DNA of 64,000 bases from Streptantibioticus ferralitis (GCF_029223525.1 NZ_JARHTQ010000002.1:186001-250000), one strand, 5' to 3'. Counted from the first letter of the stretch, positions 44,401 to 54,899 are shown. Notes: a model not told the origin generated them from the letters alone. A program made the numbers and translations.

Positions 44401-46626
44401 CACCGGGGTACCGGGCCCGGAGGTGTCCGCGTGTGCCGCGATCAGCGCCTGCGAGCTGTCCAGTGCGGTCCGCCCCAGTTCCAGCGCCTCGCGCCAGCCG
44501 CCGAGCAGATCCAGATAGACCTGGTCGCACTCGGAGCCGGTGATCGCGTCGTGGTGGGCGCCGAAGCAGAGCTGGCGCCAGGCCTTGTCCATCGCCTCGA
44601 CGGGGTAGCGGGCGCCCAGCAGCGCGGCGATGGTGGCGAACCGTTCCGCCGAGAGCAGGGTGTTCTCCGCCTGCCGCTGCGCCTGCTTGGTGTCGATGAA
44701 CGAGATGTCCTTGCCGGTGAAGATCGGGTTCATGTCCCGGGTCTGCGGAGAGAGCGCCACCCGGTCCCGGGCCAGGTCCCGGCGTACCGCGTCGAAGAAC
44801 TCGCTGGGCACGGCGGTCACGAACTTCGGCCATACGTACTTCTCGGCCCAGGAGCGGTGGATACGGGTCACCCATCGGTTCGGCGGTGAGTAGTCGGTGC
44901 CCACGGGCAGGAGGCAGTTCTTCGTGGCGGCAACCGACTTGAGGTCGCGGAACAGTTCGTAGGTGGCCGCCTCGGCGGTCGGCAGGTCCTTGGCGGTGTC
45001 CATCCACCAGCCCGCCGAGTAGTGGTTGGGCATGTAGCTGGTGAGCAGCGACCTCCCGCTGGGCGCGATCCAGTCGAACTCACTGCGGAACTGCATACGC
45101 CGGTTGTCGCCGACGCTGCTCTTCGGCCCCCACTCGTGGTGCGGGCCGCGCGCCCATGAACTCGACGTGAGCCCGGCGTCCGCCATGATCCCGGGGAACT
45201 GCGGATCGTGCCCGAACACATCCAACTGCCAGGTGCTGCGCGGCGGTCCGCCGAGGACGTCGCGCTGGTATCCCACGCCGTACACGGCGCTGCGGATGGT
45301 CAGCTCCATACTGGTGAGATTGGTGTTCGGCTCGTTGTACAGCCCGCCGACGAGCTCCAACCGCCCTTCGCCAAGGAGCTGCCGCACATAGTCGCGCTCC
45401 TCCGGGTGGGAGTCCCAGAACGGCTTGAGGTAGTCCAGTTCGGCCAGCACGAACTTGTAGTCCGGATCGCGCCGCGCCATGTCCAGGTGCGCCCGCACCA
45501 ACGCCAGCCCGGGGCGCTGGAAACCGGAGTTCTCCCATGACTCGGTGTAGGCGCCCTGGGTGTTCCACCAGACCGGGTCGTAGTGGTAGTGCGAGACCAT
45601 GTACATCGTCCAGCCGGGCTCGGCCGCGGTGATCCGCACCGACTGGGTGTCGCGGACATCACGGGTCCGCGCCTGGACGCGGGCCCGGTGCACCGTGCCT
45701 TCGGTCTGCGCCGAGGCGTAGACGACGCCGACCTCGACGGTGTCCTGATGGCCCGGTGGCAGAGCGGTGACGGTGACGGGTTCCGGCAGGCTGATGCCGT
45801 CGCCGGTCAGGGTGACGGTCGCCGGAGCGCGGGAAGTCACCGGGCGGTCGCCGATGTTGGCGACGGTGATGTGCACCAGTTGCCTGGGTGCCCGCTCGGA
45901 ACCGGTGAACAACTCCGTCGAGGCCACCGAGGTGACCTTCACCGCCGATCCGCCGACCGCCGGCTGCGCGCTGACCGCGATCAGCTTCAGCGCCGGGGTG
46001 TCCGGCAGCGTCAGGCTCACTGCCTGCCGTGCCGGATCGAAGGGCACCACCTGGAGGAACAGCCGCACCCGCGGGCCCGCGTCGCCCTCGGGCCGGTGCC
46101 GGTGGGTGGTCTCGACGGCCACCGCCTCCAGGAACTGCGGCAGATGCGCCCAGTCGGTGAACTGCAGCGGTACCGAGTCGGTGTCGCCGTCGGCGTAACC
46201 GACCCGCGCCGTCGCGCTGACCGAACCGCCGGAGGCCGCGCCGATCAGATACAGCAGCGCGTGCCGCCCCTCCGGTACGTCGAGGGTCTGGCCCCGCGCG
46301 GCCAGGAAGTTGTTGGCACCCGGCGTGTACGTGGGGAACACGAACGGCACCCCGGCGATCCAGGTGGGCCCGGAGGGCAGTTCCTCGGCCGGAAACGCCC
46401 ATCCGTGCCCGTCGAAGTCCCCGGCCGAGCGGTCGGAGTCGTACGACGCCCCGTCCAGGTCGTATGGCAGGGGCAGCGGTACCGCCTCGGGCACCGCCAC
46501 CCCCGCCCGCGCCGCGGCGGTCGTGCCGCCGTCCACACCCACCGCCGCCGCTGACGCCATCGCCAACGACGCCATGAACCTGCGCCGGCTCAGTTTCGCC
46601 GCGCGCTCCTCAGGCAGCCCAGACAC
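41410..46626 (-). CDS. Secreted glycoside hydrolase family 38 (alpha-mannosidase type), very large
   Basis: A 1738-residue protein. The leader has a twin-arginine motif (KLSRRRFMASLAM), indicating Tat export. An N-terminal beta-rich region of about 330 residues precedes the GH38 catalytic domain, which starts with SHYHYDPVWWNTQ near residue 340. The likely nucleophile Asp is in WQLDVFGHD near 465. The mid and C-terminal parts hold the GH38 beta domains plus NPCBM/CBM-like extensions. GH38 enzymes are usually 800-1100 residues, so about 600 residues are extra. I use GTG 46626, which has AGAGG upstream; an in-frame ATG lies at 46686. It probably degrades mannose-containing glycans. Confidence 0.88.
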   Translation of the reverse strand: MSGLPEERAAKLSRRRFMASLAMASAAAVGVDGGTTAAARAGVAVPEAVPLPLPYDLDGASYDSDRSAGDFDGHGWAFPAEELPSGPTWIAGVPFVFPTYTPGANNFLAARGQTLDVPEGRHALLYLIGAASGGSVSATARVGYADGDTDSVPLQFTDWAHLPQFLEAVAVETTHRHRPEGDAGPRVRLFLQVVPFDPARQAVSLTLPDTPALKLIAVSAQPAVGGSAVKVTSVASTELFTGSERAPRQLVHITVANIGDRPVTSRAPATVTLTGDGISLPEPVTVTALPPGHQDTVEVGVVYASAQTEGTVHRARVQARTRDVRDTQSVRITAAEPGWTMYMVSHYHYDPVWWNTQGAYTESWENSGFQRPGLALVRAHLDMARRDPDYKFVLAELDYLKPFWDSHPEERDYVRQLLGEGRLELVGGLYNEPNTNLTSMELTIRSAVYGVGYQRDVLGGPPRSTWQLDVFGHDPQFPGIMADAGLTSSSWARGPHHEWGPKSSVGDNRRMQFRSEFDWIAPSGRSLLTSYMPNHYSAGWWMDTAKDLPTAEAATYELFRDLKSVAATKNCLLPVGTDYSPPNRWVTRIHRSWAEKYVWPKFVTAVPSEFFDAVRRDLARDRVALSPQTRDMNPIFTGKDISFIDTKQAQRQAENTLLSAERFATIAALLGARYPVEAMDKAWRQLCFGAHHDAITGSECDQVYLDLLGGWREALELGRTALDSSQALIAAHADTSGPGTPVLVFNAMAWPRTDAARATVDFPAPGPVGISLLDSTGRSVPVHIEHLTRHPDGTLASAALAFVAHDVPATGYATYRVIPSNTPLDGPSWNSSDGLAIENEYYHLAVDPERGGAISSLYDKKADKRMLRSGGFANELLAYDEYEDGPGAPSGGPWVTVPKGGPVARSSNYPATVSVERCPIGQRVTVSADFALCRYTQEIMLWDGVDRVDLTTRIDGFTGTNRLMRVRFQPDVEGGMPVSEVGDAVVGRGFGFPNVDYAEAKWTLEYPAYNWVELGSTLVVALVDAAGGDPVRAARAVSVAEVVVPGITAYAEPARDAVTALVATGVTATTSTHDGSRYGSLDVDSNLPDVRISVGGPAENDFTAAVLDAAPPGYQAELDRQLTHGRTARVWVPADKPLAEAWIPRADLRGPRALPVLVIAGRTPADTRTALHRLAAELRRAPRIDVVQPAELDGTTGQVEPYGFAVLNRGLPGFTIDNSGDVYLGILRSSTGWPSGTWIDPPRRTLPDGANFETNHWSHTFAYALVGHRGDWRRAGLARRGHAYNNPFTTRQEAVHRGPLGAAADFLSADGDGVVITALKPHGNPMASMAGTDMDPAAGIVLRAYESTGRPTTARFRFFRPLDWAATANPLEQDARPMARSEHGITAELGAFEVRTMVATPRKPAEGQRGMPPSTARPQLAPSAEPAQPVFARYWRHNKGAASMGYRMTSIEAEPTAVTGHGPYDITITVASSHTVEQVAGMVEVIVPDGWTADPPTRMYALAPGAHLRYSVHLQPNGPGGRYFVAVRTADGSGQIHEDVVTVDHVPAARAAASPVRTVLPGSDPTEPVQDSSAERALSLSIDKITRKARLVVPEHPEQWNPAGELEAALVAQDLVVSPGQTGHLSVALRNTAHSRIHGEAQLITPYAIWPISGPWSQPFSVAAGGDSAVSFEINAPAGARPGNWWALVKLMYFGRLLYTPTASIIISSSTQTPAPRQSADGDKGRSSTHGHTAWRPS

Positions 46627-46848
46627 GGCACCTCTTCTACGGTCGATGTTTGACCACGGCGGTCGGCCCGCCGATCTCCCGCCCAAGATGCCAGGACAAA
46701 CCCGTACAGATCACTACAAACATGGATTTAGGGATCAACTATGCAAATACGACTAAGCGCTTGCCGTGTCGTCCGGCGATGCGGCGGACGCGCGAGCGGG
46801 CCCGTCGTGCGGGTGCTTCCGGGAGCCTGGGGCGCAGATATATAGAAT

Positions 46849-46863
46849 TGGTTTTCATTTTCG
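46849..46863 (+). promoter_or_regulatory. Probable Zur (zinc uptake regulator) operator
   Basis: TGGTTTTCATTTTCG resembles the actinobacterial Zur palindrome TGAAAATGATTTTCA, most clearly in the CATTTTC half and the central ATGA of the reverse strand. It lies about 50 bases before the cysteine-poor L28 gene, which is the expected target in zinc starvation. Adjacent TATAGAAT may be part of the promoter. Confidence 0.6.
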
Positions 46864-46914
46864 TCTAGCTGCTACGGTGGTCTGCCAAGCGCGACTCACC
46901 ACCGAAGGGACCGT

Positions 46915-47151
46915 ATGTCCGCCCACTGCCAACTCACCGGCCGTCAGCCCGGATTCGGGCACCACATCTCGCACTCGCACCGGCGCACCAAGCGTCGCTT
47001 CGACCCCAACATCCAGCGCAAGCGGTACTGGCTGCCCAGCGAAGGACGCCATGTGCGTCTCACGCTGAGCGCCAAGGGGGTCAAGACCGTCGACGTCATC
47101 GGCATCGAGGCCGCCGTGGCCCGTATCCGAGCCAGGGGAGGGAAGGTCTGA
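46915..47151 (+). CDS. rpmB: Ribosomal protein L28, zinc-independent (C-minus) paralogue
   Basis: A 78-residue L28. [21 protein letters not shown] is the family core. The first zinc-ribbon pair is reduced to CQLTG (one Cys instead of CxxC), and the second pair is also missing. In Streptomyces, C-minus L28 replaces the zinc form when zinc is scarce, under Zur control. TGATG overlap with rpsN. Confidence 0.95.
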   Translation: MSAHCQLTGRQPGFGHHISHSHRRTKRRFDPNIQRKRYWLPSEGRHVRLTLSAKGVKTVDVIGIEAAVARIRARGGKV

Positions 47152-47456
47152 TGGCCAAGAAGAGCAAGATCGCCAAGAACGAACAGCGGCGCGCGATCGT
47201 CGCCCGGTACGCCGAGCGGCGCGCCCAGCTCAAGGCGGTCATCGCCGATCCGCGCGCCTCCGACGAGGAACGCACCGCGGCCCAGCAGGAGTTGCGCCGC
47301 CAGCCGCGCGACGCCAGTGCCACCCGGGTCCGCAACCGCGACTCGGTCGACGGCCGCCCGCGCGGCCACTTCCGTGCCTTCGGCCTCTCGCGGATCCGAC
47401 TGCGGGAGATGGCCCATGCGGGCGAGTTGCCGGGCGTGACCAAGAGCAGCTGGTAG
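47151..47456 (+). CDS. rpsN: Ribosomal protein S14, zinc-independent long paralogue
   Basis: A 101-residue S14 of the long type that lacks the CxxC-x12-CxxC zinc site. It ends [25 protein letters not shown], with [12 protein letters not shown] before. It would replace zinc-containing S14 in zinc starvation. Operon with rpmB through a one-base overlap. Confidence 0.95.
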   Translation: MAKKSKIAKNEQRRAIVARYAERRAQLKAVIADPRASDEERTAAQQELRRQPRDASATRVRNRDSVDGRPRGHFRAFGLSRIRLREMAHAGELPGVTKSSW

Positions 47457-47559
47457 GCGGGCTGGACCGCCCCGGCCGGGCGCCTCCGCCCCAACGACCT
47501 CCCGCGCCTCCGTCGAGTTGCGGGCCCCCGTACCGCGACGACGCTGAACGGAGGGGAAC

Positions 47560-47856
47560 GGGGGCGAGGGACGCCGGCGGCCGGGGCGAGCGTCCTTCGT
47601 GGCTCTCGCCGCTCTGGCTCGGCCTGATCGGCGGCGGCCCGACGTTCCTCGGTACCCTGACCGGTCCGCACCTGGTCGACGACACGCTGTCCATCGCCTT
47701 CCTGGCCCTTGTCGCGGGCTCGATCCTGTACCTGGTCATCGAGCTACCGGCGGTCGCCCGCAAGGCCGCCCTCAAGTCGCTGACCACCTGGTGCATCCTG
47801 CTGGGCCCGCTCACGGGCTTCGCCATCGACGCCGTCGTCACCGCGGACGGCGCCTG
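47560..47856 (+). pseudogene. C-terminal remnant of a ZIP-family metal transporter
   Basis: About 95 codons without a start. PLWLGLIGGGPTFLGTLTG, then IAFLALVAGSILYLVIEL and LLGPLTGFAID match the last three membrane segments of bacterial ZIP zinc transporters. The N-terminal two thirds are missing. It lies directly downstream of the zinc-regulated ribosomal genes, suggesting a once larger zinc-starvation locus. Confidence 0.7.
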
Positions 47857-47914
47857 ACGATCCGTCGACGCGAATCCGGCCCGGCCCCTGCCGTCCTCGG
47901 CGGCCCGGGCCCGG

Positions 47915-49546
47915 TCAGCCTCTGCGCAGGACGGATTCCAGGACCTCGGTGAGCGCCGCCTCCGGCTCGGCGCTGAAGCCGGCCGTCCGCCAGGCCACGA
48001 ATCCGTCCGGGCGCACCAGCACGGCACCGTCGGATGAGGTGCCGTGCACCTGTGCCCAGTCGGCGCCCGGTTCGCACACCAGGTCGTGGTCGGCGTCCGG
48101 CCCGACCCGGTAGCACTCCAGCGGCAGCCCCAACCGGTCGCCGACCCGCCGCCCCGCGTCGTACCACGTGCGGCCACCGGTACCGCAGAGCAGGACGAAG
48201 GCAGCCTCGTACAGATCGAGCGAGGACAGCCGCACACCGTCCCGGCGCAGCCACATGTGGGGTGCCCGGCTGCCCGGTTCGGCGCTGAGCTCCAACTGCT
48301 CGGGCACGATCGGCGCGGCCGGATCCGTACCGACGACCGCACCCTCGGTGTAGCGGTAGCCCAGCGCCGTCGCCAGGACGCCGCGTTGCCTGCCGGTGGG
48401 CGGTGCGGCGTCGTACCCCGGGTGCCGGTGCTCGGTGGAGCGGGCGGAGGCGCGCTCGCTCGTCGCCCGCGCCACCGGTTGCCGTTCCGACCCGTACGTC
48501 TCCAGCAGCCCCGGCCCCGCCCAGCCGTTCAGGACGGCGGCGAGCTTCCAGGCCAGGTTGTGCGCGTCCTGGATGCCGGTGTTCGAACCGAACGCGCCGG
48601 TGGGCGACATCTCGTGTGCGGAGTCCCCGGCCAGGAAGACCCGCCCGGTCCCATAGCTGCGCGCCACCCGCTCAGCGGCGTGCCAGGGCGCCTTGCCGGT
48701 GATCTCCACCTCCATGTCCGGTACGCCCGTCGCCTGGCGGATGTGCTCGGCGCACCGCTCGTCGCTGAAGCTCTCCAACTCCTCGCCGCGCTCGGGGTGC
48801 CACGGGATGTGGAAGACCCACTGCTCCCGGTTGTCCACCGGCAGCAGCGTCCCGTCGGCCTCCGGGTTCCGCAGATAGCAGGCGATGAACCGCCGGTCGC
48901 CCACCGCGTCCGCCAACCGCTTGGCCCGGAACGTGACGCTGACGTTGTGGAAGAGGTCGCCGCGCCCGGTCTGGCCGATGCCCAGCCGCTCGCGGACCGG
49001 GCTGCGCGGGCCGTCGGCGGCGACGAGGTACTGGGCGCGCACCGTGCGGCACTCGTCGGTGCCCCTGCGGCACACCACGGCGGTGATCCCGTCACCGTCC
49101 TGCTCGAAGGAGCGCAACTCCGTCGAGAAGCGAAGGTCGCCGCCGAGCTCGCGGGCGCACTGCACCAGCACCGGCTCAAGGTCGTTCTGACTGCACAGGC
49201 ACCAGCTCGTCGGGCTGAACAGGGACAGCCGACCGCCTGGGTCCACTTCCTTGAACAGCCACTCCTGCTCGGTTCCGGTCAGCGTCTCGGCCTGCAGGAT
49301 GCCGTGGTTGTCCGCCAGTGCCGACGCGGCCACATGAATCTGCGGCTCCACACCGGCCACGCGGAAGAGCTCCATCGTGCGCACGTTGTTGCCGCGGCCC
49401 CGCGGATGCCGCGAGGTGCCCGGATGCTTCTCCACCAGCATGTGCTCGATGCCCAGGCGCCCCAGGAACAGCGAGGCGGACAGACCCACCAGGGACCCGC
49501 CGGTGATCAGCACCGGTACGTGGTCGTCGATCTTCGCGTTCATCAA
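47915..49546 (-). CDS. FAD-dependent polyketide hydroxylase (whiE ORFVIII type)
   Basis: A 543-residue aromatic hydroxylase of the PheA/TfdB group. FAD motif VLITGGSLVGLSASLFLGRL, the DG motif YLVAADGPRSPVRE, and GRVFLAGDSAHEMSPTGAFG. The C-terminal thioredoxin-like domain is present. In spore-pigment clusters this gene is transcribed away from the PKS genes, exactly as here, and hydroxylates the aromatic pigment late in sporulation. Confidence 0.92.
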   Translation of the reverse strand: MMNAKIDDHVPVLITGGSLVGLSASLFLGRLGIEHMLVEKHPGTSRHPRGRGNNVRTMELFRVAGVEPQIHVAASALADNHGILQAETLTGTEQEWLFKEVDPGGRLSLFSPTSWCLCSQNDLEPVLVQCARELGGDLRFSTELRSFEQDGDGITAVVCRRGTDECRTVRAQYLVAADGPRSPVRERLGIGQTGRGDLFHNVSVTFRAKRLADAVGDRRFIACYLRNPEADGTLLPVDNREQWVFHIPWHPERGEELESFSDERCAEHIRQATGVPDMEVEITGKAPWHAAERVARSYGTGRVFLAGDSAHEMSPTGAFGSNTGIQDAHNLAWKLAAVLNGWAGPGLLETYGSERQPVARATSERASARSTEHRHPGYDAAPPTGRQRGVLATALGYRYTEGAVVGTDPAAPIVPEQLELSAEPGSRAPHMWLRRDGVRLSSLDLYEAAFVLLCGTGGRTWYDAGRRVGDRLGLPLECYRVGPDADHDLVCEPGADWAQVHGTSSDGAVLVRPDGFVAWRTAGFSAEPEAALTEVLESVLRRG

Positions 49547-49910
49547 TGGCTCCAGCCGTTACGGGGATTCACAAGTGCGAGAGCGGTTCTGCCGACCACG
49601 GCGGCTGCGGGGCCCGCGTCATCGATCCTTGCCCCCGCACCGGTATTCCGCCCGGCCATGTCACCCGAACGGCCTATACGCGTTGCGGCATCCGTGGTAT
49701 CCCATCACCATCGATTCACGGGCCTGATTCCCGAAATCCGGAAAGATATCCGGGGGAGCGGGTCCGGTGTTCCGGGGAAATTCCGTGGAGCGCCGTGGAG
49801 CGATAAGTGCGGCCCGCTGGAAAAGCTTATCCGGCTTAGGCGTGTTTGGCATCCAGTCTGGCCCGAGGCCCGTTGACGCCGAGTCCCCTGCCCGCGAAGG
49901 AGCGGTGAAG
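49547..49910. promoter_or_regulatory. Divergent promoter region of the spore-pigment locus
   Basis: A 364-base spacer between the hydroxylase and the ORFI-like gene with no coding signal. It must carry both promoters. In S. coelicolor the whiE promoters depend on sporulation regulators and the divergent one on sigma F; this is family knowledge, and no box was identified here. Confidence 0.6.
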
Positions 49911-51065
49911 ATGACGGTGCTGTCCAAAGCTGAAGAGCCCGGATCCAAGGTCGACGCGCTTGAATTCGCGCCCGGTGACTCCAAGTTGCGGGTAATTCTC
50001 GTGCTGCACATCAAAGAGGGTGCGGAAAAGCGCTTCATGGAAGTCTACGAGAAGCTCAACAGACAGGTGGTGAAAGTTCCGGGGCACATCAGCGGCCAGC
50101 TGTGCCAGTCGATCCAGAACCCTTCCGAGTGGATCATCACCAGTGAATGGGAGAGCCCTGCTCCCTACTTCGCCTGGGTGAACAGCGCCGAGCACGTACG
50201 CATGGTGGAGCCGATGCACGAGTGCGTGCACAACACCCAGTCGCTGCGCTACGGCGTCCTGCGGGAGAGCCGGCCGGATGCCGCCGCACCCGCCGACGGC
50301 GCACGCAGGGCGGAGCGCAACGGGGGCCGCCGCGCGGCGCAGGCCGGCGACAACGTGGTCCGACATGCCGTCACCTTCACCGTCAAGCCCGGCAGCGAGC
50401 GGGCCGCCGCGAAGATCCTGGCCGAGTACACCTCACCCGAGGCCGAGGTCGACGCGATCACCCGGCTGCACCGCACCTCCCTGTTCATGCAGGGCAATCG
50501 GGTGGTCCGGGCGATCGAGGTGATCGGTGACCTCGGCGCCGCGCTGCGCCATGTCGCCGGCCAGCCGGGGGTCAAGGCGGCCGAGGAAGCGCTGAACCCG
50601 CATCTGGAGGAGGCCCGCGACCTCGACGACCCCAAGGCCGCGCGCGAGTTCTTCATGCGGGCCGGGCTGCCCGCGGTGCACCAGCTGACGGTCGGTGACG
50701 TCACCGCGCCGGGCGTTCGGCGGCGCGCCTTCAACTACCGCGCCCGTCCCGGCTGCGGGGCCGCGGTGGCTCTGCTGCTGGCCCGCCAGGACCAGCTGGC
50801 CGCGGCCCGGCATCCGACCCCGCTGGTGAGCAGCACCATCTTCCAGCGAGATGACATCGTTATCCGGGTCGTCGATCTGCGGTCGCCGAGCGAACCGGAC
50901 CCCACGGTCGTCCTCGGCATCGACGGACCGCGCGCCCCCGCCGTACTCAGCCGACTGGTCGACCTCGGTGAGAAGGACGACCTGACCAGCGAAGCAGGGA
51001 TCAAACGCTTCCTCGCCGACTGCGACATGGACCTGGTCACCGACCGCCGGGCGCAAGAGGCCTGA
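49911..51065 (+). CDS. WhiE ORFI / SchA/CurD-like protein with two ABM-type domains
   Basis: A 384-residue protein. The N-terminal half ([20 protein letters not shown] to WITSEWES-like) is an antibiotic-biosynthesis-monooxygenase fold. The second half starts [20 protein letters not shown] and matches the SchA/CurD domain of spore-pigment clusters. Biochemical role uncertain, probably polyketide folding or oxygenation. ATG 49911 is eight bases after AAGGAG; longer upstream sequence in frame is spacer. Confidence 0.88.
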   Translation: MTVLSKAEEPGSKVDALEFAPGDSKLRVILVLHIKEGAEKRFMEVYEKLNRQVVKVPGHISGQLCQSIQNPSEWIITSEWESPAPYFAWVNSAEHVRMVEPMHECVHNTQSLRYGVLRESRPDAAAPADGARRAERNGGRRAAQAGDNVVRHAVTFTVKPGSERAAAKILAEYTSPEAEVDAITRLHRTSLFMQGNRVVRAIEVIGDLGAALRHVAGQPGVKAAEEALNPHLEEARDLDDPKAAREFFMRAGLPAVHQLTVGDVTAPGVRRRAFNYRARPGCGAAVALLLARQDQLAAARHPTPLVSSTIFQRDDIVIRVVDLRSPSEPDPTVVLGIDGPRAPAVLSRLVDLGEKDDLTSEAGIKRFLADCDMDLVTDRRAQEA

Positions 51066-51136
51066 CGCCTGCCGCCTGACGCGACTCAGCGGCCAGGCAC
51101 AGCCCACACGACGCCATGACGCCTTCGGAGAGCCCC

Positions 51137-51550
51137 ATGCCCACACAGACCGCACGCATCGTGCACATCGACGAGACCAAGCCCAACCGCCGACGCGGTG
51201 GCGACCTGCGCACCCTGCTCACCCCCACCACCGTGGGCGCCACGAGCGGGTTCATGGGACTCGCCATCATCCGGCCAGGCGAGCGCATCGCGGAGCACTA
51301 CCACCCGTACTCCGAGGAGTTCGTCTACGTCGTCCACGGCCAGGTCGAAGTCGACCTGGACGGGGAGCCGCATCCGCTGGGGCCCGACCACGCGCTGCTG
51401 ATCCCGACTCATGTGCGCCACCGGTTCCGCAACGTCGGGGACACCGAGGTCCGGATGGTCTTCCACCTCGGGCCGCTGGCCCCCCGCCCGGAGCTGGGGC
51501 ATGTGGACACCGAGGACGGGCCGCCCGACCCGGCGAAGGCGGTGTCATGA
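51137..51550 (+). CDS. Cupin protein (WhiE ORFII / CurC type)
   Basis: A 137-residue single cupin. Metal-binding motif 1 is [15 protein letters not shown] and motif 2 is [12 protein letters not shown]. It is a conserved member of spore-pigment loci, probably in cyclisation or oxidation. ATG 51137 follows GGAGAG; ATG 51116 is in frame and less likely. Stop overlaps the KS start. Confidence 0.9.
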   Translation: MPTQTARIVHIDETKPNRRRGGDLRTLLTPTTVGATSGFMGLAIIRPGERIAEHYHPYSEEFVYVVHGQVEVDLDGEPHPLGPDHALLIPTHVRHRFRNVGDTEVRMVFHLGPLAPRPELGHVDTEDGPPDPAKAVS

Positions 51551-52815
51551 TGCGACGCGTAGCCGTCACCGGAGTCGGCGTGGTCGCGCCCGGCGGAGTG
51601 GGGGTGCCCGCGTTCTGGGACACGCTCACCGCCGGACGCACCGCGACCCGGGGAATCTCCCTTTTCGACCCCGAGGGATTCCGCTCGCGGATCGCCGCCG
51701 AGTGCGACTTCGACCCGCTGGAGTGCGGTCTCGGCGCCGACCAGGTGGTGCGTGCCGACCGGTACGTGCAGTTCGCGCTGGTGGCCGCGGCGGAGGCGGT
51801 GCGCGACTCCGGCCTCGACCTGGAGGCCGAGAACCCCTGGCGGATCGGGGTGTCGCTGGGCTCGGCCGTGGGCGGCACCACCCGGCTTGAGCACGACTAC
51901 GTCCAGGTCAGTGCCTCCGGGACGCGCTGGGACGTCGACCACCGGCAGGCGGAACCGCATCTGCAGCGCGCGTTCTCGCCCAGTGCGCTCGCCTCAGAGG
52001 TGGCCGAGCAGACCGGTGCCCGCGGCCCCGCCCAGACGGTCTCCACCGGGTGCACCTCCGGCCTCGACGCGGTCGGCTACGCCTTCCACGCCATCGAGGA
52101 GGGCAACGCCGACATCTTCGTCGCCGGTGCCGCGGACTCGCCCATCTCACCCATCACGGTGGCGTGTTTCGACGCGATCAGAGCGACGTCTCCCAACAAC
52201 GACGATCCCGCGCACGCCTCGCGGCCCTTCGACGCCCGCCGGGACGGATTCGTCATGGGCGAGGGCGGTGCGGTGCTGGTGCTGGAGGAGACGGAGCACG
52301 CGCGGCGCCGCGGAGCACGGATCTACTGCGAGGTCGGCGGCTTCGCCACGTTCGGCAACGCCTACCACATGACCGGTCTGACCCGGGAGGGCCTGGAGAT
52401 GTCCCGGGCCATCGACTGCGCACTGGAGCACGCGCGCGTGCACAGCTCCGATGTGGACTACGTCAACGCCCATGGTTCGGGCACCAAGCAGAACGACCGG
52501 CACGAGACGGCGGCGGTGAAGCGGTCGCTGGGGGAGCACGCCTACTCGACACCGATGAGCTCGATCAAGTCCATGGTGGGGCACTCGCTCGGCGCGATAG
52601 GGGCGATAGAGGTGGCGGCCTGCACCCTCGCCCTGGCCAACGGCGTGGTGCCGCCGACGGCGAACTACGAGACCCCCGACCCCGAGTGCGACCTGGACTA
52701 TGTACCGCGTACCGCGCGCGACATGCCGTTGCGGACCGTGCTGTCGGTCGGTAGCGGATTCGGCGGATTCCAGTCCGCCGTCGTCCTCAACCGCAGGGAG
52801 AGGCGGGCACGATGA
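51547..52815 (+). CDS. Type II PKS ketosynthase alpha (whiE ORFIII type)
   Basis: A 422-residue beta-ketoacyl synthase. Catalytic Cys169 is in [13 protein letters not shown]; the two histidines are in [11 protein letters not shown] and [12 protein letters not shown]. It builds the polyketide chain with the CLF and ACP that follow. Start overlaps the cupin stop; its own stop overlaps the CLF start (ATGA), ensuring equal synthesis. Confidence 0.96.
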   Translation: MMRRVAVTGVGVVAPGGVGVPAFWDTLTAGRTATRGISLFDPEGFRSRIAAECDFDPLECGLGADQVVRADRYVQFALVAAAEAVRDSGLDLEAENPWRIGVSLGSAVGGTTRLEHDYVQVSASGTRWDVDHRQAEPHLQRAFSPSALASEVAEQTGARGPAQTVSTGCTSGLDAVGYAFHAIEEGNADIFVAGAADSPISPITVACFDAIRATSPNNDDPAHASRPFDARRDGFVMGEGGAVLVLEETEHARRRGARIYCEVGGFATFGNAYHMTGLTREGLEMSRAIDCALEHARVHSSDVDYVNAHGSGTKQNDRHETAAVKRSLGEHAYSTPMSSIKSMVGHSLGAIGAIEVAACTLALANGVVPPTANYETPDPECDLDYVPRTARDMPLRTVLSVGSGFGGFQSAVVLNRRERRAR

Positions 52816-54056
52816 GTCAGCGCAAGAGTCGCCGGGTGGTCCTGACGGGCATCGGTGTCATAGCCCCCAACGGGGTGGGCACCCGCGCGTTCTGGAAGGC
52901 GTCGAAGGAAGGGATGAGCGTCCTGGACGCGGTGTCCCGCGACGGATGCGAGAGCTATCCGCTCCGGGTCGCGGGCGAGGTCCGCGGCTTCGACCCGAAG
53001 GACGCGATAGAAGGTCAGTACCTGGTGCAGACCGACCGCTTCACGCACTTCGCGATGGCCGCGGCCGACCTGGCGAAGGGCGACGCGCGACTCGACACGG
53101 CCGACCTCCCGCCCTTCTCGGTGGGGGTCGCCACCGCTTCCGGTTCCGGCGGTGGTGAGTTCGGCCAGCGTGAACTGCAGCAGCTGTGGGGCCAGGGGCC
53201 GAAGTACGTCGGCCCGTACCAGTCCATCGCCTGGTTCTACGCGGCCAGCACCGGCCAGATCTCGATCCGCGGCGACCACAAGGGGCCCTGCGGAGTGCTG
53301 GCCAACGACGAGGCCGGCGGCCTGGACGCGATCGCCCACGCCTGCCGGAACATCCGGCGCGGTGCCGACGCGATCATCGTGGGCGCCGCCGAGGCCCCAC
53401 TGGCGCCGTACTCGATCGTCTGCCAGCTCGGGTATCCGGAACTCAGCCGGGCGAGCGTTCCCGAGCGCGCCTACCTGCCGTTCACCGCGGACGCCTGCGG
53501 ATTCGTGCCCGCGGAGGGCGGCGCGATGCTGGTGGTCGAGGACGCGGGCGCGGCCCGTCGGCGCGGTGCCACGGCCAGGGCGGTCATCTGTGGTCACGCG
53601 GCCACCTTCACCGGGGCGTCCGCCTGGGAGCGGTCGCGGGACGGGTTGGTGCACGCCATCCGCGGGGCACTGGACCAGGCGCGGTGCGCACCCGAGGAGA
53701 TCGATGTGGTGTTCGCCGACGCCCTCGGGGTGCCCAGCGCGGACCGTGCCGAGGCGCTGGCCATCAACGAGGCCCTGGGCGGCCACGCCGCCGACGTGCC
53801 GGTGACCGCGCCGAAGACCGGTATCGGCCGGGCGTACTGCGGGGCCCCGGTACTGGATGTGGCCACCGCGGTACTCGCCATGGAGCACGGCCTCGTACCG
53901 CCCACCCCCAACGTCGTCGAGGCCGTCCATGACATCGACCTGGTCACCGGCCTCGCGCGCCCCGCGCAGGTGCGCACCGCGCTGGTGCTCAGCCGCGGAC
54001 TCATGGGGTGCAATGCCGCGCTCGTGCTGCGGCACGGCGCCGACGAGCCGTCATGA
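52812..54056 (+). CDS. Type II PKS chain-length factor (KS-beta, whiE ORFIV type)
   Basis: A 414-residue KS homologue without the active-site Cys. The aligned position in [10 protein letters not shown] is Glu167, where most CLFs have Gln. The catalytic His motifs are degenerate ([24 protein letters not shown]). It dimerises with KS-alpha and sets chain length, by family knowledge probably a 24-carbon chain in spore-pigment systems. Confidence 0.95.
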   Translation: MSQRKSRRVVLTGIGVIAPNGVGTRAFWKASKEGMSVLDAVSRDGCESYPLRVAGEVRGFDPKDAIEGQYLVQTDRFTHFAMAAADLAKGDARLDTADLPPFSVGVATASGSGGGEFGQRELQQLWGQGPKYVGPYQSIAWFYAASTGQISIRGDHKGPCGVLANDEAGGLDAIAHACRNIRRGADAIIVGAAEAPLAPYSIVCQLGYPELSRASVPERAYLPFTADACGFVPAEGGAMLVVEDAGAARRRGATARAVICGHAATFTGASAWERSRDGLVHAIRGALDQARCAPEEIDVVFADALGVPSADRAEALAINEALGGHAADVPVTAPKTGIGRAYCGAPVLDVATAVLAMEHGLVPPTPNVVEAVHDIDLVTGLARPAQVRTALVLSRGLMGCNAALVLRHGADEPS

Positions 54057-54098
54057 CCGCACCGCCGTCAGCAGAACCGGAAGGGAAGGAGAGTACTG

Positions 54099-54844
<746 letters not shown>

Positions 54845-54850
54845 TGGTGA

Positions 54851-54899
54851 CTCCCGGCGCACCCCGGCCGGGCGCACCCCGGCCGGGGTGCGCCGGGAG
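54851..54899 (+). terminator. Perfect 19-bp inverted repeat between aromatase and cyclase genes
   Basis: CTCCCGGCGCACCCCGGCC at 54851-54869 is the exact reverse complement of 54881-54899, with an 11-base loop. An alternative 22-base palindrome sits at 54872-54893. It starts seven bases after the aromatase stop and about 45 bases before the cyclase start, so it may attenuate transcription or stabilise the upstream mRNA rather than end the operon. Confidence 0.75.

Noticed and set aside
43255-44889. Long plus-strand frame opposite the GH38 gene
   Set aside because: Antisense shadow with no recognisable domain; the minus strand carries GH38 motifs throughout.
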